64,000 nucleotides of DNA from Streptomyces griseocarneus (GTDB lineage Bacteria; Actinomycetota; Actinomycetes; Streptomycetales; Streptomycetaceae): positions 131,877 through 195,876 of the forward strand of contig NZ_BNBL01000003.1 of NCBI RefSeq assembly GCF_014655595.1, read 5' to 3'. The position numbers and the translations under genes were made by a program. The notes under the pieces were generated by a model. That model saw nothing but the letters and a program-made list of their open reading frames with translations. It made no database searches and was not told the origin of the DNA. Shown here one piece after another: positions 44,842-54,281 of this stretch. Positions within the stretch are counted from its first letter, which is position 1. Each line of letters opens with the position of its first letter.

Positions 44842-46515
44842 ATGGACACACCACGGGTAGGAATCCCCGACCGGCTGGCGAGCCGGATGACGATGGCCGA
44901 ACAGCACGAGTATCTGCGCACCAGGCTCACCCGGCGCGGAATGCTGCGCGCCGGCGCCGTCACGGCGGGCGCCGTCACGGGCACCGGCCTGCTGGGCGCC
45001 GGTACGGCAGCGTACGCCCGGACGCCGTCCCCCACCCTGGTCACCGCCCCCGCCACGGCGAGGGTCGACGGCTCGCTCGTCGCGCCCTTCGGCCGCCACC
45101 TGGCCTTCGGCGCCGACCCGCGGACGCAGATGCGGATCTCCTGGCAGGTGCCGTTCGCGGTCCGGCGCCCGCACGTGCGGGTGGGTTTGCGGCCCTGGGA
45201 GCTCGGCGAGCGGATCCCCGCCGAGGTGCGCGACCTGCACACCCCCGCCCTGACGAAGAAGCTGCCGCCCGTCGACCAGGTCTATCTGCACGTGGCCCTG
45301 GACAACCTCCGGCCCGGGCAGACCTACTACTACGGCGTCGGCCACGACGGCCACGACCCCGCCGACCCCCGCCACATCACCACCGTCGGCACCTTCACCA
45401 CCGCCCCGGCGCACCCCGAGCCGTTCGTGTTCACCGCCTTCGGCGACCAGGGCGTGAGCTACCACGCCCTGGCCAACGATCAGCTGATCCTGGGTCAGAA
45501 CCCGGCCTTCCACCTCCACGCCGGCGACATCTGCTACGCCGACGACAGCGGCGCGGGCAAGCCCACGGACGTCTACGACGCGCGGGTGTGGGACCAGTTC
45601 CTGGCCCAGACCGAGTCGGTGGCGGCCCGGGTGCCCTGGATGGTGACCACCGGCAACCACGACATGGAGGCGTGGTACTCCCCCAACGGCTACGGCGGGC
45701 AGAGCGCCCGCTGGGCGCTGCCGGACAACGGCTTCGACCCGCGGCACGCGCCGGGCGTCTACTCCTTCGCCTACGGCAACGTCGCCGTCGTCGCGCTGGA
45801 CGCCAACGACGTCTCGTACGAGATCGCCGCCAACGCCGGCTACAGCCGCGGCCGGCAGACCGCCTGGCTCGACCGCCGGCTGCGGGAGCTGCGCGAGCTG
45901 CCGGACATCGACTTCGTGGTGGTCTTCTTCCACCACTGCGCCTTCTCCACCACGCGCGGCCACGCCTCGGACGGCGGGGTGCGCGCCGCCTGGCTGCCGC
46001 TGTTCGAGAAGCACCGGGTGGACCTCGTCATCAACGGCCACAACCACGTCTACGAGCGCACCGACGCGATGAGGGGCACGCGCGTGGGCAAGGAGGTTCC
46101 CGTCGGCGAGAGCGTGGACTCCGCCCGCGACGGCATCGTGTACGTCACCGCGGGCGGCGCGGGGAAGTCGCTGTACGACTTCCCCGCGGCCGACAGCTAC
46201 GAGGGGCACGTCAGGAGTGCCGAGAGCGTCTCGAGCTACTTCTGGGCCAAGGGGCGCGTCAAGAGCCCGGAGCGGGTGGAGTGGTCGCGGGTGCGCTACA
46301 CCGGCTATTCGTTCCTGGCCGTCGAGGCCGAGCCGGGGCGCCGCCCCCGGCTGAAGGTGACGGCGCTGGCGGAGAGCGGGGCGCGCATCGACCACTTCAC
46401 GATCTTCGGGCCGGGACGCCGCACGGACGACCGGAATACGGACGACCGACGCACCGACGACCGGCGCATGGATGCCGCACCGGCGCGCGGACCCGTGGGA
46501 GGCGCTGCTCAGTGA
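44842..46515 (+). CDS. Tat-exported purple-acid-phosphatase-like metallophosphoesterase
   Basis: The 557-residue secreted phosphoesterase has an unusually long N-region, then the twin-arginine signal [19 protein letters not shown] ending near [10 protein letters not shown] fibronectin-like N-terminal domain (~70-190) precedes the metal-binding motifs [28 protein letters not shown] and NGHNHVYER, all present. The last ~45 residues contain a tandem TDDRR-type repeat from short DNA repeats, unlikely to be part of the fold. Its end overlaps a small convergent gene by 7 nt. Confidence 0.9.
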   Translation: MDTPRVGIPDRLASRMTMAEQHEYLRTRLTRRGMLRAGAVTAGAVTGTGLLGAGTAAYARTPSPTLVTAPATARVDGSLVAPFGRHLAFGADPRTQMRISWQVPFAVRRPHVRVGLRPWELGERIPAEVRDLHTPALTKKLPPVDQVYLHVALDNLRPGQTYYYGVGHDGHDPADPRHITTVGTFTTAPAHPEPFVFTAFGDQGVSYHALANDQLILGQNPAFHLHAGDICYADDSGAGKPTDVYDARVWDQFLAQTESVAARVPWMVTTGNHDMEAWYSPNGYGGQSARWALPDNGFDPRHAPGVYSFAYGNVAVVALDANDVSYEIAANAGYSRGRQTAWLDRRLRELRELPDIDFVVVFFHHCAFSTTRGHASDGGVRAAWLPLFEKHRVDLVINGHNHVYERTDAMRGTRVGKEVPVGESVDSARDGIVYVTAGGAGKSLYDFPAADSYEGHVRSAESVSSYFWAKGRVKSPERVEWSRVRYTGYSFLAVEAEPGRRPRLKVTALAESGARIDHFTIFGPGRRTDDRNTDDRRTDDRRMDAAPARGPVGGAAQ

Positions 46516-46652
46516 CCGGTCACGCCGCCGTTGTCGCGACGGTCGAGGGCGCGCTGGAGCGCAGCGGCGGCGTTCACCCGGTCGGCCTTGCGTTCGGCGC
46601 CGGCGGACGTACGGGCGGCGCGGCGGATCCTGCGGACGGCGGTGTCGGCCAT
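46509..46652 (-). CDS. 47-residue basic helical protein
   Basis: The frame starts [17 protein letters not shown] and continues [25 protein letters not shown], a charged amphipathic helix. GAGGAG lies upstream, 11 nt from this ATG and 2 nt from an alternative in-frame GTG. It converges with and overlaps the phosphatase gene. No function can be assigned; codon use and ribosome site suggest it is translated. Confidence 0.55.
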   Translation of the reverse strand: MADTAVRRIRRAARTSAGAERKADRVNAAAALQRALDRRDNGGVTGH

Positions 46653-47042
46653 GGCGGTCACGTCTCCTCGTGGTGAAGTGCGCACGGCGCACGGGGGTGC
46701 GGTGAAGTCCTGTGACGTCCCGGGAGGGTGGGGCGAACAGCCGGAGGAAGGGGCGGGGGCCGGTGTGCCGCAGGGGTCACCTGCGCTCGTCGCACGGGCC
46801 GCGACCGCGTCGCTCGATGGAGCGGGATGTTCGGCTGACGTCCACGCTAGGACAGGGGAGCCGTGAATGTCTGCAGGATTACTCGGACTTCCTACTATCT
46901 GAGACGACCGGGTGAATCCGGCCGTGACAGGGACGTGACAAACCTGCCATCGGTCCGTCTCCGGGCTCCGCCTAGGGTGATCAAGGAAGCACCGCGGTGA
47001 TCACGCCGCGAACCGAAGAAATCCACACCCGGAGGCACATCC
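46653..47042. other. non-coding region upstream of SH3 gene
   Basis: 390 nt without a supported gene. A TAGGGT (46973-46978) resembles a -10, and TGATCA occurs twice exactly 20 bp apart (46978-46983 and 46998-47003), two helical turns, suggesting a dimeric operator for the SH3 gene. Confidence 0.45.
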
Positions 47043-47405
47043 GTGCGCCGTATATCCCTCGCCCTGACCACGGCCGCCCTCATCGGCGGCACCGCCGCGC
47101 TGGCCGCCCCGGCCCAGGCCGCCGCCCCGGCCGCCGCGCCCCAGCGCGTCGCGGCCGCCGCCAAGCCCTGCAACGCCGACAACGCGGCCATCTACACCGA
47201 CGGCACCCGCCTGCGCACCAAGCCGAGCGCGTCCGGCGCGGTCAAGGGCCAGCTCTACTTCGGCGACCCGATCCGGATCCTGAGCAAGTCCGGCAAGTGG
47301 GACTACGTCCAGCTCAAGGCCAAGAGCCGCGGCGGCCTGTCCAAGGGCGCCCGCGGCTACGTCGCCCACGCCAACATCATCCCGCCGTACTGCGGCGGCC
47401 TCTAG
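47043..47405 (+). CDS. secreted bacterial SH3-domain protein
   Basis: The 120-residue protein has a Sec signal peptide (residues 1-26, ending in A-P-A-Q-A) followed by an Ala/Pro linker and one SH3b domain: GTRLRTKPSASGAVKGQLYFGDPIRIL, KWDYVQLKAKSRGG and ARGYVAHANIIPPYCGG. Two cysteines (in KPCN and PPYCGG) could form a disulfide bracket around the domain. It probably binds cell wall. GTG at 47043 with GGAGG at 47031-47035. Confidence 0.9.
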   Translation: MRRISLALTTAALIGGTAALAAPAQAAAPAAAPQRVAAAAKPCNADNAAIYTDGTRLRTKPSASGAVKGQLYFGDPIRILSKSGKWDYVQLKAKSRGGLSKGARGYVAHANIIPPYCGGL

Positions 47406-47414
47406 GAACGACGC

Positions 47415-47448
47415 CGCCCCCGGCCGGCTGGGGGGCCGGTCGGGGGCG
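47415..47448. terminator. bidirectional terminator between SH3 gene and pruA
   Basis: A 13-bp stem with one G-T pair (47415-47427 / 47436-47448) between the two convergent genes. Confidence 0.75.
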
Positions 47449-47468
47449 GGGGTTCACCTGAGAGCTGA

Positions 47469-49100
47469 TCAGCCCATGTGGGGGTAGGTGTAGTCGGTCG
47501 GCGGGACCAGGGTCTCCTTGATCGACCGGGTGGACACCCAGCGCTGCAGGTTGCTCGCGGCACCGGCCTTGTCGTTGGTGCCGGAGGCGCGGCCGCCGCC
47601 GAAGGGCTGCTGGCCGACGACGGCGCCGGTCGACTTGTCGTTGATGTAGAAGTTGCCCGCGGCGAAGCGGAGCTTCTCCATCGCGTCGGCGGCCGCGTAA
47701 CGGTCGCCGGCGATGATCGAGCCGGTCAGCGCGTAGGCCGAGACGGACTCCATCTGGGCCAGCATCGCGTCGAAGTCGGCGTCCTCGTAGACGTGGACGG
47801 CCAGGATCGGGCCGAAGTACTCGGTCGTGAAGACCTCGTTCTCCGGGTCGGTGCACTCGATGACGGTCGGGCGGACGAAGTAGCCGACCGAGTCGTCGTA
47901 GCTGCCGCCCGCGACGATCGTGCAGGTCGGGTCGGCCTTGGCGCGGTCGATGGCCGCCTTGTTCTTGGCGAACGAGCGGTCGTCGATGACGGCGCCGATG
48001 AAGTTCGACAGGTCGGTGACGTCACCCATGGTGATGCCGTCGACCTCGGCCGCGAACTCCTCCTTGAAGCCGTTCTCCCAGATCGAGCGCGGGACGTAGG
48101 CGCGGGAGGAGGCCGAGCACTTCTGGCCCTGGAACTCGAAGGAGCCGCGGGTCAGCGCGGTCTTCAGGATGGCGCGGTCGGCGCTCGGGTGGGCCACGAC
48201 GAAGTCCTTGCCGCCGGTCTCGCCGACCAGGCGCGGGTAGGACTTGTACGTCTCGATGTTGTTGCCGACCGTCTTCCACAGGTACTGGAAGGTCTTGGTC
48301 GAGCCGGTGAAGTGGATGCCGGCCAGCTCGGGGTGGTTCAGGGCCACCTCGGAGACGGCGATGCCGTCACCGGTCACCAGGTTGATGACGCCCTTGGGCA
48401 GGCCCGCCTCCTCCAGCAGCTGCATGAGCAGCACGGCGGAGTGGGTCTGGGTGGGGGACGGCTTCCAGACGACCACGTTGCCCATGAGGGCGGGGGCGGT
48501 CGGCAGGTTGCCGGCGATGGCGGTGAAGTTGAAGGGCGTGATCGCGTAGACGAAGCCCTCGAGCGGGCGGTGGTCGCTGCGGTTCCACACGCCGGCGGAG
48601 TTGGCGACCGGCTGCTCGGCCAGGATCTGGCGCGCGAAGTGCACGTTGAAGCGCCAGAAGTCGACGAGCTCGCAGGGCGTGTCGATCTCGGCCTGCTGGG
48701 CGGTCTTGGACTGGCCCAGCATGGTGGAGGCGGCCAGCGTCTCTCGCCAGGGGCCGGCCAGCAGCTCGGCGGCGCGCAGGATGATCGCGGCGCGGTCGTC
48801 GAAGGACATCGCGCGCCAGGCCGGGGCGGCGGCGAGCGCGGCGTCGATCGCGTCCTGGGCGTCAGCCTGCGTGGCGTTGTTGAAGGTGCCGAGGACGGCG
48901 GCGTGGTTGTGCGGCTGGACGACCTTGAACGGCTCGCCCCCGCCCATCCGCTTCTCGCCGTTGATGGTCATCGGCAGGTCGATCGGGTTGGCCGCCAGCT
49001 CCTTGAGCTTGGCCTCGAGACGGGCGCGCTCGGGGGAGCCGGGGGCGTAGCTGTGCACCGGCTCGTTGACCGGCGCGGGGACCTGGGTCACGGCGTCCAT
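47469..49100 (-). CDS. pruA: delta-1-pyrroline-5-carboxylate dehydrogenase
   Basis: PruA oxidises glutamate semialdehyde to glutamate, the second step of proline catabolism. The 543-residue aldehyde dehydrogenase has VVWKPSPTQ, the catalytic Glu in LVGETGGKDFVVAH, the nucleophile Cys in FEFQGQKCSASSRAYVP, and the C-terminal NFYINDKSTGAVVGQQPFGGGRASGTNDKAG. It is downstream of putA by 48 nt in one operon. Length and motifs are normal for the actinobacterial single-domain form. Confidence 0.97.
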   Translation of the reverse strand: MDAVTQVPAPVNEPVHSYAPGSPERARLEAKLKELAANPIDLPMTINGEKRMGGGEPFKVVQPHNHAAVLGTFNNATQADAQDAIDAALAAAPAWRAMSFDDRAAIILRAAELLAGPWRETLAASTMLGQSKTAQQAEIDTPCELVDFWRFNVHFARQILAEQPVANSAGVWNRSDHRPLEGFVYAITPFNFTAIAGNLPTAPALMGNVVVWKPSPTQTHSAVLLMQLLEEAGLPKGVINLVTGDGIAVSEVALNHPELAGIHFTGSTKTFQYLWKTVGNNIETYKSYPRLVGETGGKDFVVAHPSADRAILKTALTRGSFEFQGQKCSASSRAYVPRSIWENGFKEEFAAEVDGITMGDVTDLSNFIGAVIDDRSFAKNKAAIDRAKADPTCTIVAGGSYDDSVGYFVRPTVIECTDPENEVFTTEYFGPILAVHVYEDADFDAMLAQMESVSAYALTGSIIAGDRYAAADAMEKLRFAAGNFYINDKSTGAVVGQQPFGGGRASGTNDKAGAASNLQRWVSTRSIKETLVPPTDYTYPHMG

Positions 49101-49148
49101 GGGTTCCGTGTCTCCTTCGGGGCTTTCGAGGGTGGTCGGGAGGGGGGC

Positions 49149-50075
49149 TCAGCCCTTGGTGAGGATGGAGCGGGCGAAGAACAGCAGGTTCGCGGGCTTC
49201 TCGGCCAGGCGGCGCATGAAGTAGCCGTACCAGTCGGTGCCGTACGCCGTGTAGACGCGCATCCGGTGGCCCTCGGCCGCCAGCCGGACGTGCTCGTCGC
49301 TGCGGATGCCGTACAGCATCTGGAACTCGTACTCGTCCAGTTTGCGCCCTGCCTGCCGGGCAAGGTCCTGGGTGATCGCGATCAGACGCGGGTCATGCGA
49401 TCCGATCATCGGATAGCCCAGGCCGCCCATGAGGATCTTGACGATCCGGACGAACGCCTTGTCGATCTCGGCCTTGTCCTGGTACGCGACGGAGGCGGGC
49501 TCCTTGTACGCACCCTTCACGATACGCACCCGGCTACCGGCGGCGGCGAGGCGGCGGGCGTCCTCCTCGGTGCGGAAGAGGTAGGCCTGGATGACGCAGC
49601 CGGTCTGCGGGAAGTCCTTCCGCAGCTCCTCGTGGATGGCGAACATCGAGTCGAGGGTGGTGTGGTCCTCGGCGTCCAGGGTGACCGTGGTGCCGATGGC
49701 GGCGGCGGCCTCGACGACGGGACGGACGTTGGCGAGCGCCAGCTCGTGGCCGCCCTCCAGGGCCTGGCCGAACATGGAGAGCTTGACCGACATCTCGGCC
49801 CGCTCGCCCAGACCCAGCTCCTTCAGGCGCCCGATCAGCTCGAGGTAGGCGTCGCGGGCGGCGTAGGACTGCTCGACCGTGGTGATGTCCTCGCCCACGA
49901 CGTCCAGGGTGACCTCGAGGCCCTTGGCGGCCGAGTCCTCCACGATCGGAATGACCTGGTCGACCGTCTCACCGGCGATGAAGCGGTCGACGACCTGCTT
50001 GGTGCCCGGTGCGGCCGACACGAAGCGGCGCATTTTGTCGCTGCGCGACGCGGCGAGAATCACGGGACCCAGCAC
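49149..50075 (-). CDS. putA: proline dehydrogenase (monofunctional)
   Basis: The 308-residue FAD enzyme oxidises proline to pyrroline-5-carboxylate. Segments YRMRVYTAYGTDWYGYFMRRLAE-like near the end, VTLDAEDHTTLDSMF, RIVKGAYKEP and FQMLYGIRSDEH are typical of ProDH barrels. The GTG at 50075 (V-L-G-P-V-I-L-A-A-S-R) follows GGAGG at 5 nt; an upstream ATG at 50120 lacks any ribosome site. It is divergent from the PucR-type regulator, its likely activator. Confidence 0.93.
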   Translation of the reverse strand: MLGPVILAASRSDKMRRFVSAAPGTKQVVDRFIAGETVDQVIPIVEDSAAKGLEVTLDVVGEDITTVEQSYAARDAYLELIGRLKELGLGERAEMSVKLSMFGQALEGGHELALANVRPVVEAAAAIGTTVTLDAEDHTTLDSMFAIHEELRKDFPQTGCVIQAYLFRTEEDARRLAAAGSRVRIVKGAYKEPASVAYQDKAEIDKAFVRIVKILMGGLGYPMIGSHDPRLIAITQDLARQAGRKLDEYEFQMLYGIRSDEHVRLAAEGHRMRVYTAYGTDWYGYFMRRLAEKPANLLFFARSILTKG

Positions 50076-50253
50076 GGGCACCTCCACGGTGACGGCCGCT
50101 CCCACCTGGGGAGACGGCATAAGTAACTCAACGTGAAACGTAGAGTTCACGCCACCTCGCGGGCCATCGACAGCTGTCACGCATCGGTGGCCGGGATCTC
50201 AGACAAATGTATGACAATGAAGAGCGGTGAATACGAAGGGAGTGCGGAGCGGC

Positions 50254-51501
50254 ATGCGTGGCGAGTACCAGCAGCTGGTGGACGAGATCTCGGCGGCCCT
50301 CGGCGCTCCCGCAACCCTGGAGGACCGGGACTTCGGGCTGATCGCGTTCGGCGCCCACGGGGGTGACGACGACCTCGAGATGATGATGGACCCCGTCCGG
50401 ACGCGCTCGATCCTGCAGCGCCGGTCGACGGCGGCGGTACGGGCGTGGTTCGAGGCCTTCGGCATCGCGCGGGCGCAGGCGCCGCTGCGGATCCCGCCGG
50501 ACCCGGCGGCCGGCGTCTTCAAGGGCCGCATCTGCCTGCCCGTGCGGCACCGGGGCGTGGTGCACGGCTATGTGTGGCTGCTGGACGACGGGCACCTGGC
50601 GGGGCTGGACCTGAAGACGCCGTTCGCCGACCCCCGGCTCGCCCAGGCCATGGAGACCGCCGCGCGCATCGGCGCCCTGCTGGCGGCCGAGGCCCGGGCC
50701 GGGGCGGAGCTGGGCGAGCTGCTGCGGGACCTGCTGACGGCCCGGCCGGCCGGCCGGGAGGCGGCGCGCGGCGCGCTGCGGGAGGCGCTGGGGAACGCGG
50801 CGGACGGGCCGCTGGCCGTGGTCGCCGTCGCACCGTGGCGCACGGCCGCGGACGGCGACGGGGACGACCAGGCGGGCCCGGACGGTACGGGCTCGGCGCT
50901 GGCCGCCCAGTCCGGGGTCGCGGCGATGTGCGCGGTGCCGGGCGTGCTCCCCGACGGGTCGGCGGCCCTGGCCGCCCTCATCCGGCTGCGGGCCACCACC
51001 TCGCCCGCCCCGGCCCAGGCGGCCGCCGACCGGCTGCTGCGCTCGCCCCGCGCGGGGCGGGGCGACGGCGGGGCGGCGACGGCCGCGGCCGGGATCGGCA
51101 CGCCCCGGCGGGGGCTGGCCGAGCTGCCGGACGCCTGGGCGGAGGGCCTGGCCGCCGCGCGGGCGGCGGTGGCGGACCGGAAGCTGGGGCCGGTGGCCGA
51201 GTGGACGGCGATCGGCCCGTACCGGGTGCTGACCGGCCTGCCGGAGGAGCGCGCGGCCGACCGGGCCGTGCTGCCGCTGCTGGAGCCGGCCCACACCGAG
51301 CTGGCCCGGACGGCGGAGGTGTACCTCGACTGCGCGGGCCAGGCGGGCCGCACGGCGGCGGCGCTCGGCATCCACCGGCAGACGCTCTACTACCGGCTGG
51401 GCCGGGTGGAGCAGCTCACCGGCCTCGACCTGGACGACGGCGAGGACCGTCTGCTGCTCCACATGACGCTCAAGGCGGCGCGCCTGCGCCTCCGCCCGTA
51501 G
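50254..51501 (+). CDS. PucR/CdaR-type transcriptional activator of proline catabolism
   Basis: The 415-residue protein has an N-terminal sensory region ([13 protein letters not shown] onward), a central degenerate GGDEF-like CdaR region and a C-terminal PucR helix-turn-helix with [26 protein letters not shown]. This family controls catabolic genes, and the divergent layout with putA-pruA points to proline. The start could also be a GTG at 50227, nine codons upstream. Its stop is 10 nt from the convergent ferredoxin gene. Confidence 0.85.
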   Translation: MRGEYQQLVDEISAALGAPATLEDRDFGLIAFGAHGGDDDLEMMMDPVRTRSILQRRSTAAVRAWFEAFGIARAQAPLRIPPDPAAGVFKGRICLPVRHRGVVHGYVWLLDDGHLAGLDLKTPFADPRLAQAMETAARIGALLAAEARAGAELGELLRDLLTARPAGREAARGALREALGNAADGPLAVVAVAPWRTAADGDGDDQAGPDGTGSALAAQSGVAAMCAVPGVLPDGSAALAALIRLRATTSPAPAQAAADRLLRSPRAGRGDGGAATAAAGIGTPRRGLAELPDAWAEGLAAARAAVADRKLGPVAEWTAIGPYRVLTGLPEERAADRAVLPLLEPAHTELARTAEVYLDCAGQAGRTAAALGIHRQTLYYRLGRVEQLTGLDLDDGEDRLLLHMTLKAARLRLRP

Positions 51502-51511
51502 GACCCCTCCG

Positions 51512-51706
51512 TCAGCCCTCGGCGAGCGTGATCGCCTGGACGGGACAGCCGCGCGCCGCCTCCTTCACCAGCGGATCGCCCGCGCCGTCCTCCTTGCCGG
51601 GAAGGACGCTGCCGTAGCCGTCGTCGTCCTGGGTGAAGACCTTGGGTGCGGTGAGGGCGCACATGCCGGATCCGATGCAGGAGTCGGAATCGATGGTGAC
51701 GCGCAT
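51512..51706 (-). CDS. [3Fe-4S] ferredoxin for P450
   Basis: The 64-residue ferredoxin has three cluster cysteines (C10, C16, C54; the CIGSGMC and ARGCPVQA motifs). The position of a fourth cysteine is occupied by Ala, so it is the 3Fe-4S type typical of Streptomyces P450 partners. It lies 20 nt downstream of the P450 gene in the same operon, and would carry electrons from a reductase that is not encoded nearby. Confidence 0.95.
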   Translation of the reverse strand: MRVTIDSDSCIGSGMCALTAPKVFTQDDDGYGSVLPGKEDGAGDPLVKEAARGCPVQAITLAEG

Positions 51707-51726
51707 GATCGTGCTCCGTTCTTCGG

Positions 51727-52968
51727 TCACCAGGTGACCGGGAGGGCGTAGAGACCTTGCAGGGTGGTGCCGGGTTTGATGACGCCGCCCGGGCCCACGA
51801 CCAACTCGTCGGGTTCCAGGGCCGGGCGCAGCGTCGGGATGCGGGTGAGGAGGGTGGTGAGGGCGATCTCCATTTCCGCCCGGGCCAGGTTCTGGCCCAG
51901 ACACTGGTGGACCCCGTAGCCGAAGGCCACGTGGTGGCGGGCGACGCGCCGGACGTCGAGGGCGTCGGGGTGGTCGTAGACGGCGGGGTCGCGGTTGACG
52001 ACGGAGACGGCCAGGACGACGCCGTCGCCCGCGCGGATGGTGTGGCAGGCGAGCTCGATGTCCTCGAGGGCGACGCGCACCAGCCCGTCGGCGATGGACA
52101 GGAAGCGCAGCAGTTCCTCGACGGCGCCCGTCATCAGAGCGGGGTCGGCGCGCAACGCGGCGAGCTGGTCGGGGTGTTCGAGAAGGGTGTACGTACCGAG
52201 GGAGATCATGTTGGCGGTGGTCTCGTGGCCGGCGACAAGCAGTATGAAGGCCATCATCACGAGTTCGTCGCGGTCGAGCCGGCCTTCGGCGAGTCGTTCG
52301 GCGACGAGCTCGTCGAGCAGTCCGTCGTCGGCGGCGGCCGTGCCGCGCTCCTTGGCGTCGACGAGCCGGTGGAGGTAGTCGACCAGGTCTTCCCTCGGCG
52401 GCCGGGCCTCGTCGGCGCTCTGGGCGGTGAGCAGCGCGCGGGAGCGGCCTTCGAAGAAGTCGTGGTCGGCGTAGGGGACTCCCAGCAGCCGGCAGATGAC
52501 CATGGACGGCACGGGGAGGGCGAAGGCGGGGACGAGGTCGGCGCCGGGCCCCTGTTCGAGCATGGCGTCGATGAGGCCGTCCACGACGGCCTGGATCGCC
52601 GGGCGCATGGCGCTGATGCGCTTGAGGCCGAATGCCGGGATGAGCATGCGGCGCTGCCGGGCGTGCTCGGGGTCGTCGACGCCCACGAGCGGGAACTCGA
52701 GGCTGGCCTGCTCCGCGACGCGCGGCACGAAGACGGGGAAGGAAGGATTCTTCCGGTCGGAGGAGAGGCGGGGGTCCGCCAGCAGGGCGCGGGCCTCGGC
52801 GTGCCCGGTGACGGCCCAGACCTCCCGGCCGTCGTAGAGGGTCATCCGCCCCACCGGCCCGCGTGCGGCCAGTTCGGGGTACTGGGCGGGCGGGCGGTAC
52901 GGACAGGTGCGGTCCTGGGGGAATGCGGGGGCGGAGGGGGTGGTGGAGGGGGTGTCGGTCACGGCCAT
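51727..52968 (-). CDS. cytochrome P450 (CYP105-like)
   Basis: The 413-residue soluble P450 has the I-helix AGHETTAN (246-253), the ExxR motif EELLR (284-288) and the heme-binding FGYGVHQCLGQ with Cys356. The N-terminal PFPQDRTCPY-like start, LLADPRLSSDR and VDDPEHARQRRMLIPAF resemble the CYP105 family, which oxidises diverse xenobiotics and secondary metabolites. ATG at 52968 with GGAGG at 5-nt spacing. The pairing with a 3Fe-4S ferredoxin is typical. Confidence 0.94.
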   Translation of the reverse strand: MAVTDTPSTTPSAPAFPQDRTCPYRPPAQYPELAARGPVGRMTLYDGREVWAVTGHAEARALLADPRLSSDRKNPSFPVFVPRVAEQASLEFPLVGVDDPEHARQRRMLIPAFGLKRISAMRPAIQAVVDGLIDAMLEQGPGADLVPAFALPVPSMVICRLLGVPYADHDFFEGRSRALLTAQSADEARPPREDLVDYLHRLVDAKERGTAAADDGLLDELVAERLAEGRLDRDELVMMAFILLVAGHETTANMISLGTYTLLEHPDQLAALRADPALMTGAVEELLRFLSIADGLVRVALEDIELACHTIRAGDGVVLAVSVVNRDPAVYDHPDALDVRRVARHHVAFGYGVHQCLGQNLARAEMEIALTTLLTRIPTLRPALEPDELVVGPGGVIKPGTTLQGLYALPVTW

Positions 52969-53069
52969 GTGAACCTCCCGGACGGACTGGTGTCCTTGGG
53001 CAACCAGTACAGCGAATTCATCCCGCTTACGTCCAGTACGCCCCCTCAAGTCGCCGCCGCACAACCGAA

Positions 53070-53240
53070 TTAGGCGCCGCCCTCCCGGCCGGGCGCCGTC
53101 AGCACCGTACCCGCGAGGATCCGGAGCATGCCCTCGACGATTTCCTTCCCGCTCGGCACGGCCGACGGGTCGACGAGCCACTGCGCCCACAAGGCCGATG
53201 AAGAGCGAGTGGTAGACGGACCCGGCGGTCCCCGTCCCGT
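53070..53240 (-). pseudogene. remnant of a TetR-family regulator (C-terminal end, frameshifted)
   Basis: On the minus strand one frame reads S-V-Y-H-S-L-F-I-G-L and, after a +1/-1 shift near 53190, another reads W-A-Q-W-L-V-D-P-S, then GKEIVEGMLRILAGTV. Joined, these match the last two helices of TetR ligand-binding domains, where hydrophobic-QWL-DP is common. The DNA-binding half is missing: the next gene begins immediately upstream. It was possibly the former regulator of the P450. Confidence 0.6.
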
Positions 53241-53257
53241 CCGGCACTGACCCCGCG

Positions 53258-54172
53258 TCACCGCGATTCGCGCCCGCGCCCCTCCGGGCGGGGGCGCGCC
53301 CCCGCTCCCGCCCGGGCCACGACCGGCTCCAGGCCGTCGAGCAGCCGGGCCAGCCCGAACGCGAACATCGCGTCGAGGCCCGGCCCGCCGCCGGCGTGGT
53401 CGAGGACGCGGCCGCCCTCCGCCGCGTCCTCCAGGTTCACGGCGAGACCGCGCACGAAGGAGGACCAGGTGACCGCGATGTACGTCAATTCACCCGACCC
53501 GAGGCCCAGTTCCCGCAGCGGCTCCATCGCCCACCGCGCAAGGGCGTCGGCCCGCGCCGACGGCAGCGGCCGGACCGGCGACATCACCTTGGCGAGCCAG
53601 GGGTGGCGGCAGTAGAGCGCCCACTGCGACCCCGCGGCCGCCTCCAGCCGTCCGCGCCAGTCCGCCGGAGCGCGCGCCGGGAGCTCGGCCTCGCCGAGGA
53701 CGGCGTCGGCCATCAGCACGACCAGCTCGTCCTTGCCGGGTACATGCCGGTACAGCGCCACGGTGGAGACGCCGAGTTCGGCGGCGAGGGCGCGCATGGA
53801 CAGCGCGGCCGAGCCGTACGCGTCGGCGATGGCGACGGCCGTGCGCACCACGCGCTCCCGCGAGAGAGCGGGCTCTCCCGTACGCTGCCGGGCGCGCCGG
53901 CGCGCCGTGCGGGCGGCCGGCTCCGGGCGGAGGACCGCGCCGGGCGCGCGGACGACCGTACCGACCCCGGGCACCGCCCGCACCAGCCCCTCCTGCCGCA
54001 GGACCGCGAGCACCTTGGCGGCGGTGGCCGTCGCCACGCCCCACTCCTGGGCGATCCGCCGCGTGGACGGCACCTTCTCCCCCGCCCGCACCTCTCCGGA
54101 GGCGATGCGCTCACGGAGCTCGGCGGCGATCCGGCGGTAGGGCGGATCCGTTGGCTGTCCGCGTGCGCCCAT
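53258..54172 (-). CDS. GntR-TetR hybrid transcriptional regulator
   Basis: The 304-residue protein contains two DNA-binding modules. Residues ~8-75 are a GntR winged helix (YRRIAAELRERIASGEVRAGEKVPSTRRIAQEWGVATATAAKVLAVL). Residues ~100-150 are a TetR helix-turn-helix (IADAYGSAALSMRALAAELGVSTVALYRHVPGKDEL), followed by a TetR_C ligand domain. This fusion is known in actinobacteria, often near drug-response genes. ATG at 54172. The lipoprotein gene starts 109 nt away, divergent. Confidence 0.87.
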   Translation of the reverse strand: MGARGQPTDPPYRRIAAELRERIASGEVRAGEKVPSTRRIAQEWGVATATAAKVLAVLRQEGLVRAVPGVGTVVRAPGAVLRPEPAARTARRRARQRTGEPALSRERVVRTAVAIADAYGSAALSMRALAAELGVSTVALYRHVPGKDELVVLMADAVLGEAELPARAPADWRGRLEAAAGSQWALYCRHPWLAKVMSPVRPLPSARADALARWAMEPLRELGLGSGELTYIAVTWSSFVRGLAVNLEDAAEGGRVLDHAGGGPGLDAMFAFGLARLLDGLEPVVARAGAGARPRPEGRGRESR

Positions 54173-54281
54173 GACGGAAGAGTACGGCCGGGCGGGACGC
54201 ATGGCCCCGGTCATAAAACAGGATGAGCGACCCGGTACGTTCGGTGACGACCCATCACCTACGGCGAAGGGCGGAAGAGCC

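Noticed and set aside
46653..47042. A c-di-AMP (ydaO-type) riboswitch upstream of the secreted SH3 protein
   Set aside because: Such switches precede some Streptomyces cell-wall genes, but I could not find the conserved core segments here.
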